DNA from: Corynebacterium sp.
GTDB lineage: Bacteria > Actinomycetota > Actinomycetes > Mycobacteriales > Mycobacteriaceae
DNA: 64,000 nt
Reading direction: 5' to 3'
NCBI RefSeq assembly: GCF_030530965.1
Contig: NZ_JAUMTY010000004.1
Coordinates: 1-64,000 of the forward strand
The notes under the pieces: generated by a model
The model's input: the letters and a program-made list of their open reading frames with translations, nothing else
Databases searched by the model: none
Told to the model about the DNA's origin: nothing
Shown: in pieces, positions 1-8,995 of the stretch
How positions within the stretch are numbered: the first letter of the stretch is position 1
Layout of the letters: each line of letters opens with the position of its first letter
Position numbers and translations under genes: made by a program

Positions 1-953
1 TGCTGGGCCGGATCAAAGCGGCCGGGATGACCCACGTCGTGCTGGGAACGTCGTTCAAAGCAGAAGTGTTCCAGGAGCACTTTGGTGACGGCTCGGACCT
101 GGGCCTCGAGATCGAGTATGTCGTGGAGGAAGAGGCTCTCGGCACGGGCGGCGGTATCCGTAACGTGCTGCCATCGCTCCGCCACGATAACGCCCTCGTT
201 TTTAATGGCGACGTGTTGGGCGGCACGGACCTTCGCGCGGTGTTAGGAACCCACGCGACGAAGGATGCGGACGTCACCATGCACCTGGTGCGTGTTCCCG
301 ATCCGCGTGCTTTTGGTTGCGTGCCGACGAATGAGGACGGCCGGGTGACGGCGTTCTTAGAGAAGACGATGGATCCGCCGACGGACCAAATCAACGCCGG
401 CTGCTACGTCTTTAAGCGCGAAATTATCGGCCGCATCCCAGAGAACCGTGTCGTGTCCGTTGAGCGGGAGGTGTTCCCGAAACTCCTTGACGACGGTCTA
501 CGTGTGTATGGCCACGTCGACCAGGCGTATTGGCGCGACATGGGTACGCCGGCTGACTTCGTCCGCGGTAGCTCGGACCTGGTGCGGGGCATTGCGTATT
601 CGCCGATTTTGGTGGGGAAGACCGGGGAAGCCCTGGTCGACTCGTCGGCACAGATCGGCGGAGGTGCGCTCTTGCTCGGTGGCACCTACGTGGGCCGTGG
701 CTGTGAAGTCGGCGGCGGTTCCCGCTTAGATACGACGGTCCTTTTCGACGGTGTCGAAGTGGAGGCAGGCGCAACCTTGGAGCGCTGCATCGTTGCCGCC
801 GGGGCCCGGATTGGTGCCCGTGCTGTTCTTCGCGACGCGGTGATCGGCGAAGGGGCCGTGATCGGTGCGCGGTGTGAACTGATCGATGGTGTCCGCGTAT
901 GGCCCGGGGTGAATATCCCCGATAGCGGAATTAGGTTTTCTACCGACGTTTAG
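1..953 (+). CDS. manC: Mannose-1-phosphate guanylyltransferase (GDP-mannose pyrophosphorylase), 5' end missing
   Basis: Makes GDP-mannose from mannose-1-phosphate and GTP in the cytoplasm. The reading frame is already open at the left edge (LGRIKAAG precedes the first internal Met), so the true start lies outside the window. Visible are the nucleotidyltransferase core (EEALGTGGG; FNGDVLGG with the metal-binding Asp; NAGCYVF) and a C-terminal run of hexapeptide repeats typical of a left-handed beta helix. It sits with manB and manA, which make its substrate, and whiB2 follows. In relatives the equivalent gene (Rv3264c) is a mannose-1-phosphate guanylyltransferase. A glucose-1-phosphate nucleotidyltransferase is the alternative reading. 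The family is certain; the substrate is inferred from context. Confidence 0.85.
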   Translation, partial: LGRIKAAGMTHVVLGTSFKAEVFQEHFGDGSDLGLEIEYVVEEEALGTGGGIRNVLPSLRHDNALVFNGDVLGGTDLRAVLGTHATKDADVTMHLVRVPDPRAFGCVPTNEDGRVTAFLEKTMDPPTDQINAGCYVFKREIIGRIPENRVVSVEREVFPKLLDDGLRVYGHVDQAYWRDMGTPADFVRGSSDLVRGIAYSPILVGKTGEALVDSSAQIGGGALLLGGTYVGRGCEVGGGSRLDTTVLFDGVEVEAGATLERCIVAAGARIGARAVLRDAVIGEGAVIGARCELIDGVRVWPGVNIPDSGIRFSTDV

Positions 954-1171
954 CCTCTGCGGGAAGGATCTATCCCACCCATTGATGAAAAATTGGTAAG
1001 GAAACGTATATTAATCATACAGAACCGGTAGACCACAATATCTAGTGGTCTGCAGGTTAAGTATGAGGGTATGTCGTGTTTTCTCCGAAAAAGGGTCAGC
1101 GCCCCTATGTAACCTGCGTGACAGATGTGACTAAAGGGGTTTATGTGGCGTGTTTGCGCAGGTGACGGGGC

Positions 1172-1200
1172 TTGACGTATTCGAATTACACGTGTGTAAT
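1172..1200 (+). promoter_or_regulatory. Probable whiB2 promoter with an inverted repeat over the -10 element
   Basis: TTGACG (1172-1177) and TGTAAT (1195-1200) are separated by exactly 17 bases, a good sigma-70-type promoter. An inverted repeat ATTACAC-GT-GTGTAAT (1185-1200) covers the -10 element, so a dimeric regulator could act here. Transcription would start near 1207, giving a whiB2 leader of about 290 bases. The promoter is read directly from sequence; the operator role is inferred. Confidence 0.5.
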
Positions 1201-1266
1201 CGTCCTGTAGAAAGACTTTCCGCCGACACGGAAAATGTGCTTGGTTTGTCCTTGCGAGAGTGGTAA

Positions 1267-1285
1267 TGCCTGGTTTCTCCAGGCA
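1267..1285 (+). other. Hairpin in the long whiB2 leader (gap 954-1494)
   Basis: The 541-base gap between manC and whiB2 holds no gene I can support. Besides the promoter at 1172-1200, the leader can fold a perfect 7-bp hairpin, TGCCTGG-TTTCT-CCAGGCA, followed by CATTT. A folded leader could affect mRNA stability or termination. I recognise no known riboswitch. Confidence 0.35.
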
Positions 1286-1494
1286 CATTTGGCTCTCTAA
1301 CAGGGCGAATGGTGCATATCAGGCGGAAAGTGTGCGAGAAGCGTGCCGGCCTGCACAACATAAGACCCCACAAGATGTAGTGCTAGCCTGCCGGCCCGTT
1401 GACCGCATGAATGACCCTTGATGTGAATACCGCGACGCGTGCCAGTAGCCATCCACCCCGGCGCGACCACGTCGTTTAACCAAAAAGGAGAGGC

Positions 1495-1854
1495 ATGGCT
1501 GATTCATCCGCGCACTTCCCTCGCGCTACCCTCCATGCGCTCATGGGAGAGGAAGTTACACAGCCGGACCAGCCTGGCGATGCCTCCTACTCGTCCGACC
1601 TTGCCGAGGACTTTGATATCCTTTTCGATTCTGTGGAGCAAGAGTGGCAAGAACAAGCTCTCTGCGCAGAAACAGACCCTGAGGCTTTCTTTCCTGAAAA
1701 GGGTGGTTCAACCCGCGAGGCAAAACGTATTTGTAAAGCCTGCGCGGTTCGTGACGAGTGCCTTGAATACGCTCTCGAACACGACGAACGCTTCGGTATT
1801 TGGGGTGGGTTATCCGAACGTGAGCGTCGTCGTCTGAAGAGACAGATCGGCTAA
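1495..1854 (+). CDS. whiB2: WhiB-family iron-sulfur transcription factor WhiB2
   Basis: A 119-residue WhiB protein. Four Cys that would hold a [4Fe-4S] cluster are at C57, C80, C83 and C89 (CxxC then C after five residues). They are followed by GIWGG (101-105) and a basic tail, RERRRLKRQIG, for DNA contact. A strong Shine-Dalgarno (AAAAGGAG) precedes the ATG. The position between manC and manB matches WhiB2/WhmD (WhcD in C. glutamicum), which acts in septation and cell division with WhiA-type partners. The long leader and palindromic promoter suggest tight control. The paralogue assignment rests on synteny. Confidence 0.9.
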   Translation: MADSSAHFPRATLHALMGEEVTQPDQPGDASYSSDLAEDFDILFDSVEQEWQEQALCAETDPEAFFPEKGGSTREAKRICKACAVRDECLEYALEHDERFGIWGGLSERERRRLKRQIG

Positions 1855-1871
1855 AGCGGCCGGGTTAAAGC

Positions 1872-1891
1872 AGCCGGCTCCTACGCCGGCT
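1872..1891. terminator. Hairpin between convergent whiB2 and the DUF1025-like gene
   Basis: AGCCGGC-TCCTAC-GCCGGCT is a perfect 7-bp GC-rich stem in the 36-base gap between convergent genes. No T-run follows, so intrinsic termination is only possible, in either direction. Confidence 0.35.
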
Positions 1892-2343
1892 CATTCCAGA
1901 TCTGGATCGATCATGCGTGGCTCGACGTTTAAATACGTGGCCACCAACTTCCCGATAATGTAGTGGAGCAATTCTGACCGTTCGGTCATGTTCTGTGTGC
2001 GCATTTCAATGGGGCGTCGGAAAACAACAATCCGGGGTCGCGTCGGACGGCCATCATCGTCGACACCGGCAGGTATCAGCCGACCCAGGGGGACTGCGCC
2101 GTCGGCCACCACTTCGTCGGGCCACACCGTCGTCAATTGGCGGGAGCGCATGCGTGGCACAGTGTCGAGTGCGATGTCCAGGTGTTCTAACTCTTCCGAC
2201 CATTGCTCGTGGATCGGGGCGTAGGCGTCTAGAACGGCTTGGTCGAATTCTGCCGGGCGGCTGGTCCACCGCGGAACTTCGGGGGGCAAGATCGGCCCAC
2301 GTATGCCACGACCGTGGCGCTCAGCTCGGCGGGAATAATCCAT
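1891..2343 (-). CDS. Zincin-like (metallopeptidase family, Rv3259-type) protein lacking HExxH
   Basis: A 150-residue protein at the position of Rv3259, which is annotated as metallopeptidase family (DUF1025/Zincin_1). The C-terminal stretch corresponding to the zinc motif reads LLHYIIGKLVATYL. The first His is kept, but Glu and the second His are replaced by Tyr and Lys, so no HExxH is present. The N-terminus is basic (RRAERHGRGIRG). It starts with ATG at 2343, divergent from the DUF3499 gene. A catalytic role is unlikely on this evidence; the function is unknown. Confidence 0.7.
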   Translation of the reverse strand: MDYSRRAERHGRGIRGPILPPEVPRWTSRPAEFDQAVLDAYAPIHEQWSEELEHLDIALDTVPRMRSRQLTTVWPDEVVADGAVPLGRLIPAGVDDDGRPTRPRIVVFRRPIEMRTQNMTERSELLHYIIGKLVATYLNVEPRMIDPDLE

Positions 2344-2428
2344 GCCACCAACCCTAATGGGCGCCGCCGACAGGATGAATCATCCACGCCGTCGGCGTTG
2401 AGGACATGGGCAGCTAGACTAATGCGAC

Positions 2429-3319
2429 GTGAACGAAAAGCGCGTGAATAAGAAGCGACTGTGCTGCCGCCCCGGTTGCGGCCGACCCGCAGCTGCGACC
2501 TTGGTGTATTCGCACGCGGAGGAAACAGTCATCGTCGGCCCCCTCTCCTCAGACGACAATCCTCACAGTTGGGATTTGTGTGCGCGCCATTCCGCGCAGT
2601 TCCGCCCGCCCGAGGGGTGGACAGTTATTCGCGACGAGCCCGACGTCGATGGTGTCGACGATATGACAGCGCTCTTGGACAGCGTCAATGATCCACAGGG
2701 CGGCGACCACCGTGTCGACGCCGGTTCCGTTGCTGGTCCCGGTGCTCAGTTCGGTGCCGGTTCTGGCGCTCGTCATACCGACGCACCCCAGGGCGCAGTT
2801 GCTGATATTCAAGACACTATTTCGCGCTTAAACGGACACCGCGGTGAGGCCACACGCCACCGCAACGAAGGCACCACATATGACGCCGAAACCAACTCCG
2901 ACGATGACGCCGAGTGGGAGATCGAATCCCCCCTCCTTCAAGCAGCGAAGGAGCGGGAGCGTCGTCGTCGCCTGTGGCGTGGCCGTGGGGAAGAACCCAC
3001 CGTGGAGTCCTCCTATGGAAGGTCCGTCATCACGACGGGCCAAACGGGCCGTCACCGGCGGCCGGACAATCACCACGCGTCACACGTCGCACCCCATAAC
3101 CGGGCTGAATCCCACCGCGCCGGGACCGAGCAGGAACCGTCGACAAGGACGATGCGACGGGGAGCGTCGAACCATTCAGAACCACACGAGCCCGCGCAGG
3201 GGTGGTCGCGGACACAGGACTCGTCGGAAGTTCGGCACCCGTCGCTGCATAACATTCCGGGGCGGAAGCGCGGCCATCTTCACGCCGTTCCAGACCCGGA
3301 TCCGGATGGCGATAGGTGA
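2429..3319 (+). CDS. DUF3499 family protein with long Arg/His/Ser-rich tail
   Basis: 296 residues from GTG. The N-terminal 70 or so residues carry the DUF3499 pattern: CCRPGCGRPAAATLVY, then GPLSSDDNPHSWDLCARH, a likely Cys/His metal site. The remaining 220 residues are low-complexity and rich in Arg, His, Asp and Ser; family members are usually shorter. There is no ribosome-binding site, and TAGACT (2415-2420) lies eight bases before the GTG, which fits a leaderless start. A GTG at 2444 is the alternative start. It is the Rv3258c equivalent, directly upstream of manB. Function unknown. Confidence 0.8.
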   Translation: MNEKRVNKKRLCCRPGCGRPAAATLVYSHAEETVIVGPLSSDDNPHSWDLCARHSAQFRPPEGWTVIRDEPDVDGVDDMTALLDSVNDPQGGDHRVDAGSVAGPGAQFGAGSGARHTDAPQGAVADIQDTISRLNGHRGEATRHRNEGTTYDAETNSDDDAEWEIESPLLQAAKERERRRRLWRGRGEEPTVESSYGRSVITTGQTGRHRRPDNHHASHVAPHNRAESHRAGTEQEPSTRTMRRGASNHSEPHEPAQGWSRTQDSSEVRHPSLHNIPGRKRGHLHAVPDPDPDGDR

Positions 3320-3379
3320 CATCGATAAGTCAAGCCCGTGTAAGATAACTGCGAACATTATTCAGACGAAAGGATTCCC

Positions 3380-4759
3380 GTGCCTGCGCGCGATCGCTCA
3401 TTTGTTGACTCCGTTATTAAGGCTTACGACGTCCGGGGGGTCGTCGGGGAGCACATCGATGAAGCTTTTGTGAAAGAGGTCGGCGCCGCGTTTGCTCGTC
3501 TGCTCCGGTCGGAGGGGGAATCCACAGTCGCCGTCGGGCACGACATGCGGGAAAGCTCCCCATCGCTATCCGACGCCTTCGCCGAGGGAGTCATGGACCA
3601 GGGGCTCGACGTCGTCAAGGTCCATCTGTGCTCGACCGACGAGCTCTACTACGCATCCGGGAGCATGAAGTGCGCGGGAGCAATGTTCACGGCCTCCCAC
3701 AACCCGTCCCAGTACAACGGCATCAAGATGTGCCGCGCGGGAGCTCGGCCGGTGGGTGAGCAAACCGGATTGGCTGAGATCAAGGATGACCTCGTGCGCG
3801 GTGTGCCGGCGTATGACGGCGACCGGGGTGAAGCTACGGACAAAGATGTGTTGCCCGGCTACGCGAAGTTCCTCAATAGTCTCGTCGACCTAACCTCCTC
3901 GCGTCCCCTCGTTGTCGCGGTGGATGCCGGCAACGGAATGGGCGGGTACACCGTCCCCGCCGTTCTCGGTGGCCTTCCTCTGGATATTCGCCCGCTGTAC
4001 TTCGAGCTCGACGGAACGTTCCCGAACCACGTGGCTAACCCCCTGGAGCCGAAGAACCTCGTGGACCTCCAGAAATTCGTGGTTGACCAGAAGGCCGACA
4101 TCGGACTGGCCTTCGATGGCGACGCCGATCGGTGCTTCGTGGTCGACGAAAAGGGCAACCCTGTCACGCCGTCCGCGATCTGTGCGCTTATCGCTGAGCG
4201 CTACCTGAGCCAGAAGCCGGGCGCGACCATCATCCACAACTTGATCACCTCCCACACCGTCCCCGAAATGATCACGGAGAACGGTGGGAAACCAGTGCGT
4301 ACCCGCGTCGGCCATTCCTTCATCAAGGCGACGATGGCAGAGACGGGCGCCATTTTCGGTGGCGAGCACTCCGCTCACTATTACTTCACTGAGTTCTTCA
4401 ACGCCGACTCCGGAATGTTGGCGGCCCTCCACGTGCTCGCCGCGCTGGGCTCGCAGGACAAGCCCCTGTCGGAGCTCATGGACCACTACTCGCGGTACGA
4501 GGCTTCCGGTGAGATCAACTCGCGTCTGGATTCCGCCGAGGCCCAGCGGGAGCGGGTTGAGGCCGTGCGTGCAGCATACGCCGACCGTGCAGAGAGCATG
4601 GATGAACTCGACGGTCTCACCGTTGAGCTCGGGGATGGCGAGTGGTTCAATGTGCGCGCCTCGAATACGGAACCGCTCCTCAGATTGAACGCAGAGGCCA
4701 AGACCCGTGAGGCCGTCGATGCCCTCACCTCGGATGTTTTAGCGGTTATTCGCGCCTAG
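3380..4759 (+). CDS. manB: Phosphomannomutase / phosphoglucomutase
   Basis: Interconverts mannose-6-phosphate and mannose-1-phosphate (possibly glucose phosphates too), feeding ManC. At 459 residues it is full length for the alpha-D-phosphohexomutase family. The catalytic phosphoserine loop is TASHNPSQYNGIKM, the metal-binding loop FDGDADRC, the sugar-binding loop GEHSAHYYF, and the C-terminal phosphate site RASNTEPLLRLN. The GTG start follows GAAAGGA. It forms a likely operon with the TobH-like gene 11 bases downstream and then manA. Confidence 0.93.
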   Translation: MPARDRSFVDSVIKAYDVRGVVGEHIDEAFVKEVGAAFARLLRSEGESTVAVGHDMRESSPSLSDAFAEGVMDQGLDVVKVHLCSTDELYYASGSMKCAGAMFTASHNPSQYNGIKMCRAGARPVGEQTGLAEIKDDLVRGVPAYDGDRGEATDKDVLPGYAKFLNSLVDLTSSRPLVVAVDAGNGMGGYTVPAVLGGLPLDIRPLYFELDGTFPNHVANPLEPKNLVDLQKFVVDQKADIGLAFDGDADRCFVVDEKGNPVTPSAICALIAERYLSQKPGATIIHNLITSHTVPEMITENGGKPVRTRVGHSFIKATMAETGAIFGGEHSAHYYFTEFFNADSGMLAALHVLAALGSQDKPLSELMDHYSRYEASGEINSRLDSAEAQRERVEAVRAAYADRAESMDELDGLTVELGDGEWFNVRASNTEPLLRLNAEAKTREAVDALTSDVLAVIRA

Positions 4760-4770
4760 AATAGGCCGTT

Positions 4771-6000
4771 GTGTACCCCCGCGAAACGCTTGTCACGGTA
4801 GCTCAAGAAGGCGCGCGCATCCGCGCCGTCGCCCGATCACTATCTGACGTGATGTCAGTCCTTGATCGCCCGACGATCGAGAGCACGCCCGACGGCTCCA
4901 GCACAGAAAGTCTGCGTTCCGACTTTTTCGGTATTGCCGACGACACGACCGACGATTCCTCTGAGGATCTCCGTTCTTTCGCGAAAAGTATTCCCGACGT
5001 TGCTCGCGGCGTTGTGATTGTGGCGTGTTCGGATACCGCAGTTCACGCTGCTCGTGCCGCGGTCGCGCTGATTCCGGACCCGTCGGTCCCCATCGTGGTG
5101 GTGGACCGTCTGCCGCGGTACGTGGGAGCAATGGATTGCGTGATTGTCCTGACGCCGGATCCTGCGGACCGTGAAGCGGAGGAAGCCGTAATGCGGTGCC
5201 GCCAGGTCGGTGCGATGGTTATGGTGGCTGCGCCGACGTCGGGACCTGTTGCGGAAGCAGGCGCCGGGTATGGCCTCGTTGTCCCGGACATTCCGGGTGT
5301 CACAGAAGAATCATGGGGGCGGTATGTGGCTACCGTGACGGGCGGGTGTGGTCTTGTCGGCCAGCTGCCGATTCAAGGCGTGTTGGACTATGCGGCAGAT
5401 GCCGTCGACCGTGAGATGGAAGCTAGTGGTCCCGAGCGTGATGAGTCCGTGAACCCTGCGCGTCAACTGGGGTTGCGGATGAAGGATCATCGTGTGGTCA
5501 TTGCAGGCAATGGCGCCACCCGGCATGTTGCTTCGTTCGCAGCGATGCGGCTGCTTCATCATGGGATTGTCGCTGCTACCGCCGATACCGCTGAGCTCGC
5601 TCGGTTCTACTCGGATCTTCACCGGGGGACGTCGATGGATATGGCCATCGATTCGTCGGGGGATATGGCAGCTGGGTCGGGCGGCGCCAGCAGTGACGTC
5701 GATAAGTCAATTTTTTATGATCCATTCTTGGATGCCCCTGCGGTTCAGCCGCTGGCTGCTGTGGTAGTGCCGGGGCTGGGGGATTCTTCGGGCCGGGGGA
5801 GGAATGATGAGCCTGATGCGGGGGTGTCGCGGGCATATCCTTCGGAGCAGGAGCTCAGTAGACTCGAGAGGTATTTTGATGCGCGGCCGGTGACGGTGGT
5901 GGATCTGACGGCGTCGGATCTTCATTCCGCGGTCGCGTATATCTGTGTGTTGGCTGCGCGGTGCGCGGCTGCTGCTGCCTATGTTGTTGCTCAGGAGTGA
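4771..6000 (+). CDS. TobH-like protein (Rv3256c type), SIS/isomerase-like
   Basis: 409 residues between manB and manA, the position of Rv3256c (called TobH). The N-terminal part has a region like sugar-isomerase (SIS) domains, with VARGVVIVACSDTAVHAARA and alternating hydrophobic strands, suggesting binding of a phosphorylated sugar. No catalytic residues can be pointed to with certainty. The GTG start has no clear Shine-Dalgarno, but TAGAAT (4757-4762) lies eight bases before it, so a separate leaderless transcript is possible as well as read-through from manB. A role in mannose-phosphate metabolism is inferred from neighbours. Confidence 0.7.
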   Translation: MYPRETLVTVAQEGARIRAVARSLSDVMSVLDRPTIESTPDGSSTESLRSDFFGIADDTTDDSSEDLRSFAKSIPDVARGVVIVACSDTAVHAARAAVALIPDPSVPIVVVDRLPRYVGAMDCVIVLTPDPADREAEEAVMRCRQVGAMVMVAAPTSGPVAEAGAGYGLVVPDIPGVTEESWGRYVATVTGGCGLVGQLPIQGVLDYAADAVDREMEASGPERDESVNPARQLGLRMKDHRVVIAGNGATRHVASFAAMRLLHHGIVAATADTAELARFYSDLHRGTSMDMAIDSSGDMAAGSGGASSDVDKSIFYDPFLDAPAVQPLAAVVVPGLGDSSGRGRNDEPDAGVSRAYPSEQELSRLERYFDARPVTVVDLTASDLHSAVAYICVLAARCAAAAAYVVAQE

Positions 6001-6099
6001 TGACGGTGTAGGTAGCTTGTCCGCATAAGTTTTGTGGCCAGCACATCGTTTTGGCCAGCATGTCACGCTGCACGATAGATATTTTTAACGGAGGTTTAG

Positions 6100-7440
6100 A
6101 TGGTTCAGCCGCTCACTGGGGCAATTCGTACGTATCCGTGGGGGTCGCGCACGGCGATAGCGCAAATGGCTGGCCGGCCAACGCCGTCGGATCACCCGGA
6201 GGCAGAAATGTGGTTTGGTGCCCACCCGGGTGCCCCGGCAACAGTGGACGGCGAACCCCTGGATGTGCTCATCGCCTCGGATTCCGTCAGTGCGCTGGGC
6301 GCGGGTATGTCCCGAGCGTACGAGGGGCGGTTGCCGTTCTTGCTCAAGCTGCTGGCTGCGGATAAGCCATTGAGCTTGCAGGCCCATCCGACGAAAGAAC
6401 AGGCCGAAGAGGGGTGTGCGCGGGAGGACACCCTGGGTATCGCGCGTGATGCGCTGGAGCGGAATTATCGCGATGATAACCACAAGCCCGAATTGATCGT
6501 GGCGCTCACGCAGTTCGACGCGATGTGCGGTTTCCGCCCGATTGAACAGACTCTCAAGCTTTTCGACGCGTTGTCTGTGCCGGAATTAGAGCGCTACCGC
6601 GTGCTGATCTCCGGAATTCTTCCCTCTGAAGGATTGCGCAGCTTGGTCACGACGTGGATTACTCTTCCCTCTGACCAACGCAAAACGCTGATCGCTGCTG
6701 TTGTTGAGGGGGCTCGGGCCTACCGTGATAGTGGTAAGACGGAGTTCGCGATTGTTGCCGACCATCTGATCGAACTGGCCGACCGTTACCCGTCCGATCC
6801 TGGCGTGCTCTGCGCGTTGTTGCTCAACCACATTCGCCTTGAACCGGGGGAGGGGATTTACCTCAACGCGGGCCAGCTGCATGCGTACGTTCACGGGTTC
6901 GGCGTGGAGATCATGGCGAACTCGGACAATGTGCTGCGAGGTGGGTTGACCTCAAAGCATATTGATGTTCCGGAGTTGGTTCGGGTGCTCTCGTTCGATC
7001 CTCTGCCGGATCCTGTGATTACTCCGAATCAATTAACGACGGAGGGGTCGGGCTCAGGTGAGTCTGCAGGTTCGCAGCCCTCTGCGCAGGGTGTTTATTA
7101 TCCGACGCCGGCGCCGGAGTTCCGTTTGCAGCGCTGGGAGCTGAATCCGGGCCAGTCGGTTGCGGTCTCGAGTGTGGCCAGTGATGGGAATTCGTTGTCG
7201 GAGGCATTGGTTGGGCCCGCGATTGTCCTGTGTACGCGCGGCACTGTTCATGTTTCGCAACCATCGGTTGATGACGCATCAGCGTCTGAAGGTGATGGCC
7301 ACATTCGCGGTGATGGTTTTGGGCCGCTGGATCTCACGCCTAGTAAGGCTGCGTGGGTTCCCGATGATGCAGAGAGCACTCTCGTGACGAATAACAGCGA
7401 CGAGCTCGCTGAAGTTTTCGTTGCGACGGTAGCAGGTTAG
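6100..7440 (+). CDS. manA: Mannose-6-phosphate isomerase, class I
   Basis: Converts fructose-6-phosphate to mannose-6-phosphate, the entry to GDP-mannose. It is a zinc cupin of 446 residues. SLQAHPTKEQAEEG carries the Gln and His ligands, NHKPELIVAL the Glu, and NAGQLHAYVHGFGVEIMANSD the later His and active-site Arg region. Compared with the family it has an extra Gly/Ser-rich stretch (about residues 315-330, GSGSGESAGS). The ATG follows a good GGAGG. It closes the manB operon and converges on the surface-protein gene. Confidence 0.93.
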   Translation: MVQPLTGAIRTYPWGSRTAIAQMAGRPTPSDHPEAEMWFGAHPGAPATVDGEPLDVLIASDSVSALGAGMSRAYEGRLPFLLKLLAADKPLSLQAHPTKEQAEEGCAREDTLGIARDALERNYRDDNHKPELIVALTQFDAMCGFRPIEQTLKLFDALSVPELERYRVLISGILPSEGLRSLVTTWITLPSDQRKTLIAAVVEGARAYRDSGKTEFAIVADHLIELADRYPSDPGVLCALLLNHIRLEPGEGIYLNAGQLHAYVHGFGVEIMANSDNVLRGGLTSKHIDVPELVRVLSFDPLPDPVITPNQLTTEGSGSGESAGSQPSAQGVYYPTPAPEFRLQRWELNPGQSVAVSSVASDGNSLSEALVGPAIVLCTRGTVHVSQPSVDDASASEGDGHIRGDGFGPLDLTPSKAAWVPDDAESTLVTNNSDELAEVFVATVAG

Positions 7441-7442
7441 CG

Positions 7443-7476
7443 CGCCACCTCGCCGGGCTGCCGGTGAGAAGTGGCG
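7443..7476. terminator. Long hairpin between convergent manA and surface-protein gene
   Basis: CGCCAC(7443-7448) pairs with GTGGCG(7471-7476), and CTCGCCGG pairs with CCGGTGAG around a GCTG loop. This gives a 14-bp stem with an AA bulge and one G-U pair. It has no T-run. Placed in the 60-base convergent gap, it probably ends transcription from one or both sides. Confidence 0.5.
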
Positions 7477-7500
7477 GCGCTAGAAGCGCCGTGTGGGCGG

Positions 7501-8916
7501 CTACTCGCCAGAGCCGTTGTCGGCGCTGTTTGCCCCGGTGGCGGCGGTAGTGTGCGGAACGGCGGTAGTGGGCGCTTCGCGAGTTGCCGTGGCAGCGTTG
7601 CCAGCAGATTGCTGTTGTGGCGCGCCAGGTGTGACCGTAGTAGTCGCGGTACGCTCCTGCGTCGGCGCTCCACCCTGGTTGTTCTGTCCGGCACCCTGGT
7701 TGCTCTGATTGCCCTGGCCAGATGGCGCTTGTACCGCACTCGGGTGGGTCGTCGTCGGTTCGGCAGCTCCACCTCCAGAATTCGAGCCATTCTGGGTACC
7801 CGTCGGAGTGGGTTCGTGTGACGGCTGAGCAGATGGTTCGGATGGCGCCGGCGCTTGCGATGACCCAGGGGAATCCGAAGAGTCGGTGGGCTTCGCACCC
7901 TTAGACGGGTGGACGCTGTGTGGCTCCGAGGGCTTGTGTTTCCCTTTGACCTCTTCTCTCTTGTGGTCGTTGTCGTCGGCTACCCACACGCCATCTTTGT
8001 TTCGATGCATGGGGACAGCTTCGGACTGTGCCTGTGCGGCCGAGTCGTCGAGAATTTCCTTAGTCTGGTGCAACTGGCTACTGCTCAGGACGCGTTGCAG
8101 GCTTTCGGGCGTGTTGGTAAACCACAGCCCGATTCCCGGCGCGTTATCCGAGTCATCCGTGGACTCGCTGGCATCAGATGTGCCACTGTGCTGGCCCATT
8201 GCGGTGTTGCCGTTGTCGCGCGGGGCACCGAGCGCACCGAGGTGTGTTTCACCCCGCTTGGTACCAGGAGGCAAGATGGGGTCCTCGTCCCATTGGACGT
8301 TGGCGTTCGGCTGCTCGTGGGATTGCGAATTGTTCCCCTGCGAGCTGTTCCCGCTTGCGCTGTTTCCGCTCGAGCCTTGGTTGGTCTTATCGCCGCTGTT
8401 AGCCCGGTTGCTGGACTGGTTACCTAGCTGACCGTAACTATTGTTCTGAGCATTCCCGGAGTTCCTATTCCCCTGCCAAGAGTTGGACGAGCCACCACCG
8501 TTCGACCCCTGTGAACCAGCGGCTTCAACGTCGTTAGTCCTGTCATTTGAAGACACCGACTCTGTCTCGACGGTGGTGGGGTGCTTCGTGGTCGACGAAG
8601 CTGTCTCGGGTGAGGAGAGCTTCCAGACGCCTACTCCGATCGCACATGCGAAAACCAGGCCAGTTCCGACGAAAGTGTAAATGGGGAGGCGGCCTCGTGA
8701 CGGCGGGGTGCCGTTATAGACGACGCGTTCCGACGACACTGTTTGAGCTCCGTCGCTGGAACCAGAGAGCGAGGAACCGTCGGCAATTGATGACGATGAT
8801 GACGATGATGCAGAGCGTGATGACGGCGTCGATTGTGACGAGGAATTCGTGAGTAGTGAGTCGTCCGTTCGTTCGGACTCGGAATTATTCCCCGTGGTTG
8901 GATTGTTGTTGGTCAA
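7501..8916 (-). CDS. Single-span membrane protein with Ser/Thr/Asn/Gln-rich outer domain
   Basis: 471 residues from a TTG start (8916) with GGGAGG seven bases upstream. Order: a Ser-rich cytoplasmic part of about 75 residues, one membrane span (IYTFVGTGLVFACAIGVGVW), then a low-complexity Ser/Thr/Pro/Asn/Gln-rich extracytoplasmic region. Inside that region is one more ordered patch (GLWFTNTPESLQRVLSS through DGVWVADDN). I recognise no family. The Thr/Ser/Pro-rich tail resembles O-mannosylated surface proteins, and the gene lies beside GDP-mannose genes, but that link is inference. Just upstream are a 12-bp palindrome and a candidate MtrA site. Confidence 0.75.
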   Translation of the reverse strand: MTNNNPTTGNNSESERTDDSLLTNSSSQSTPSSRSASSSSSSSIADGSSLSGSSDGAQTVSSERVVYNGTPPSRGRLPIYTFVGTGLVFACAIGVGVWKLSSPETASSTTKHPTTVETESVSSNDRTNDVEAAGSQGSNGGGSSNSWQGNRNSGNAQNNSYGQLGNQSSNRANSGDKTNQGSSGNSASGNSSQGNNSQSHEQPNANVQWDEDPILPPGTKRGETHLGALGAPRDNGNTAMGQHSGTSDASESTDDSDNAPGIGLWFTNTPESLQRVLSSSQLHQTKEILDDSAAQAQSEAVPMHRNKDGVWVADDNDHKREEVKGKHKPSEPHSVHPSKGAKPTDSSDSPGSSQAPAPSEPSAQPSHEPTPTGTQNGSNSGGGAAEPTTTHPSAVQAPSGQGNQSNQGAGQNNQGGAPTQERTATTTVTPGAPQQQSAGNAATATREAPTTAVPHTTAATGANSADNGSGE

Positions 8917-8934
8917 TCCGTGGCCTCCCTTAAG

Positions 8935-8946
8935 TGACGGCCGTCA
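8935..8946. promoter_or_regulatory. 12-bp perfect palindrome upstream of the surface-protein gene
   Basis: TGACGGCCGTCA is self-complementary and lies a few bases before the Shine-Dalgarno of the gene at 7501-8916. It could be an operator or a leader structure. No regulator is recognised. Confidence 0.35.
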
Positions 8947-8995
8947 TCCCTTGTTTCCGCGGGAATTGGTACTCGCATCAATAACTGCGGAAGAG

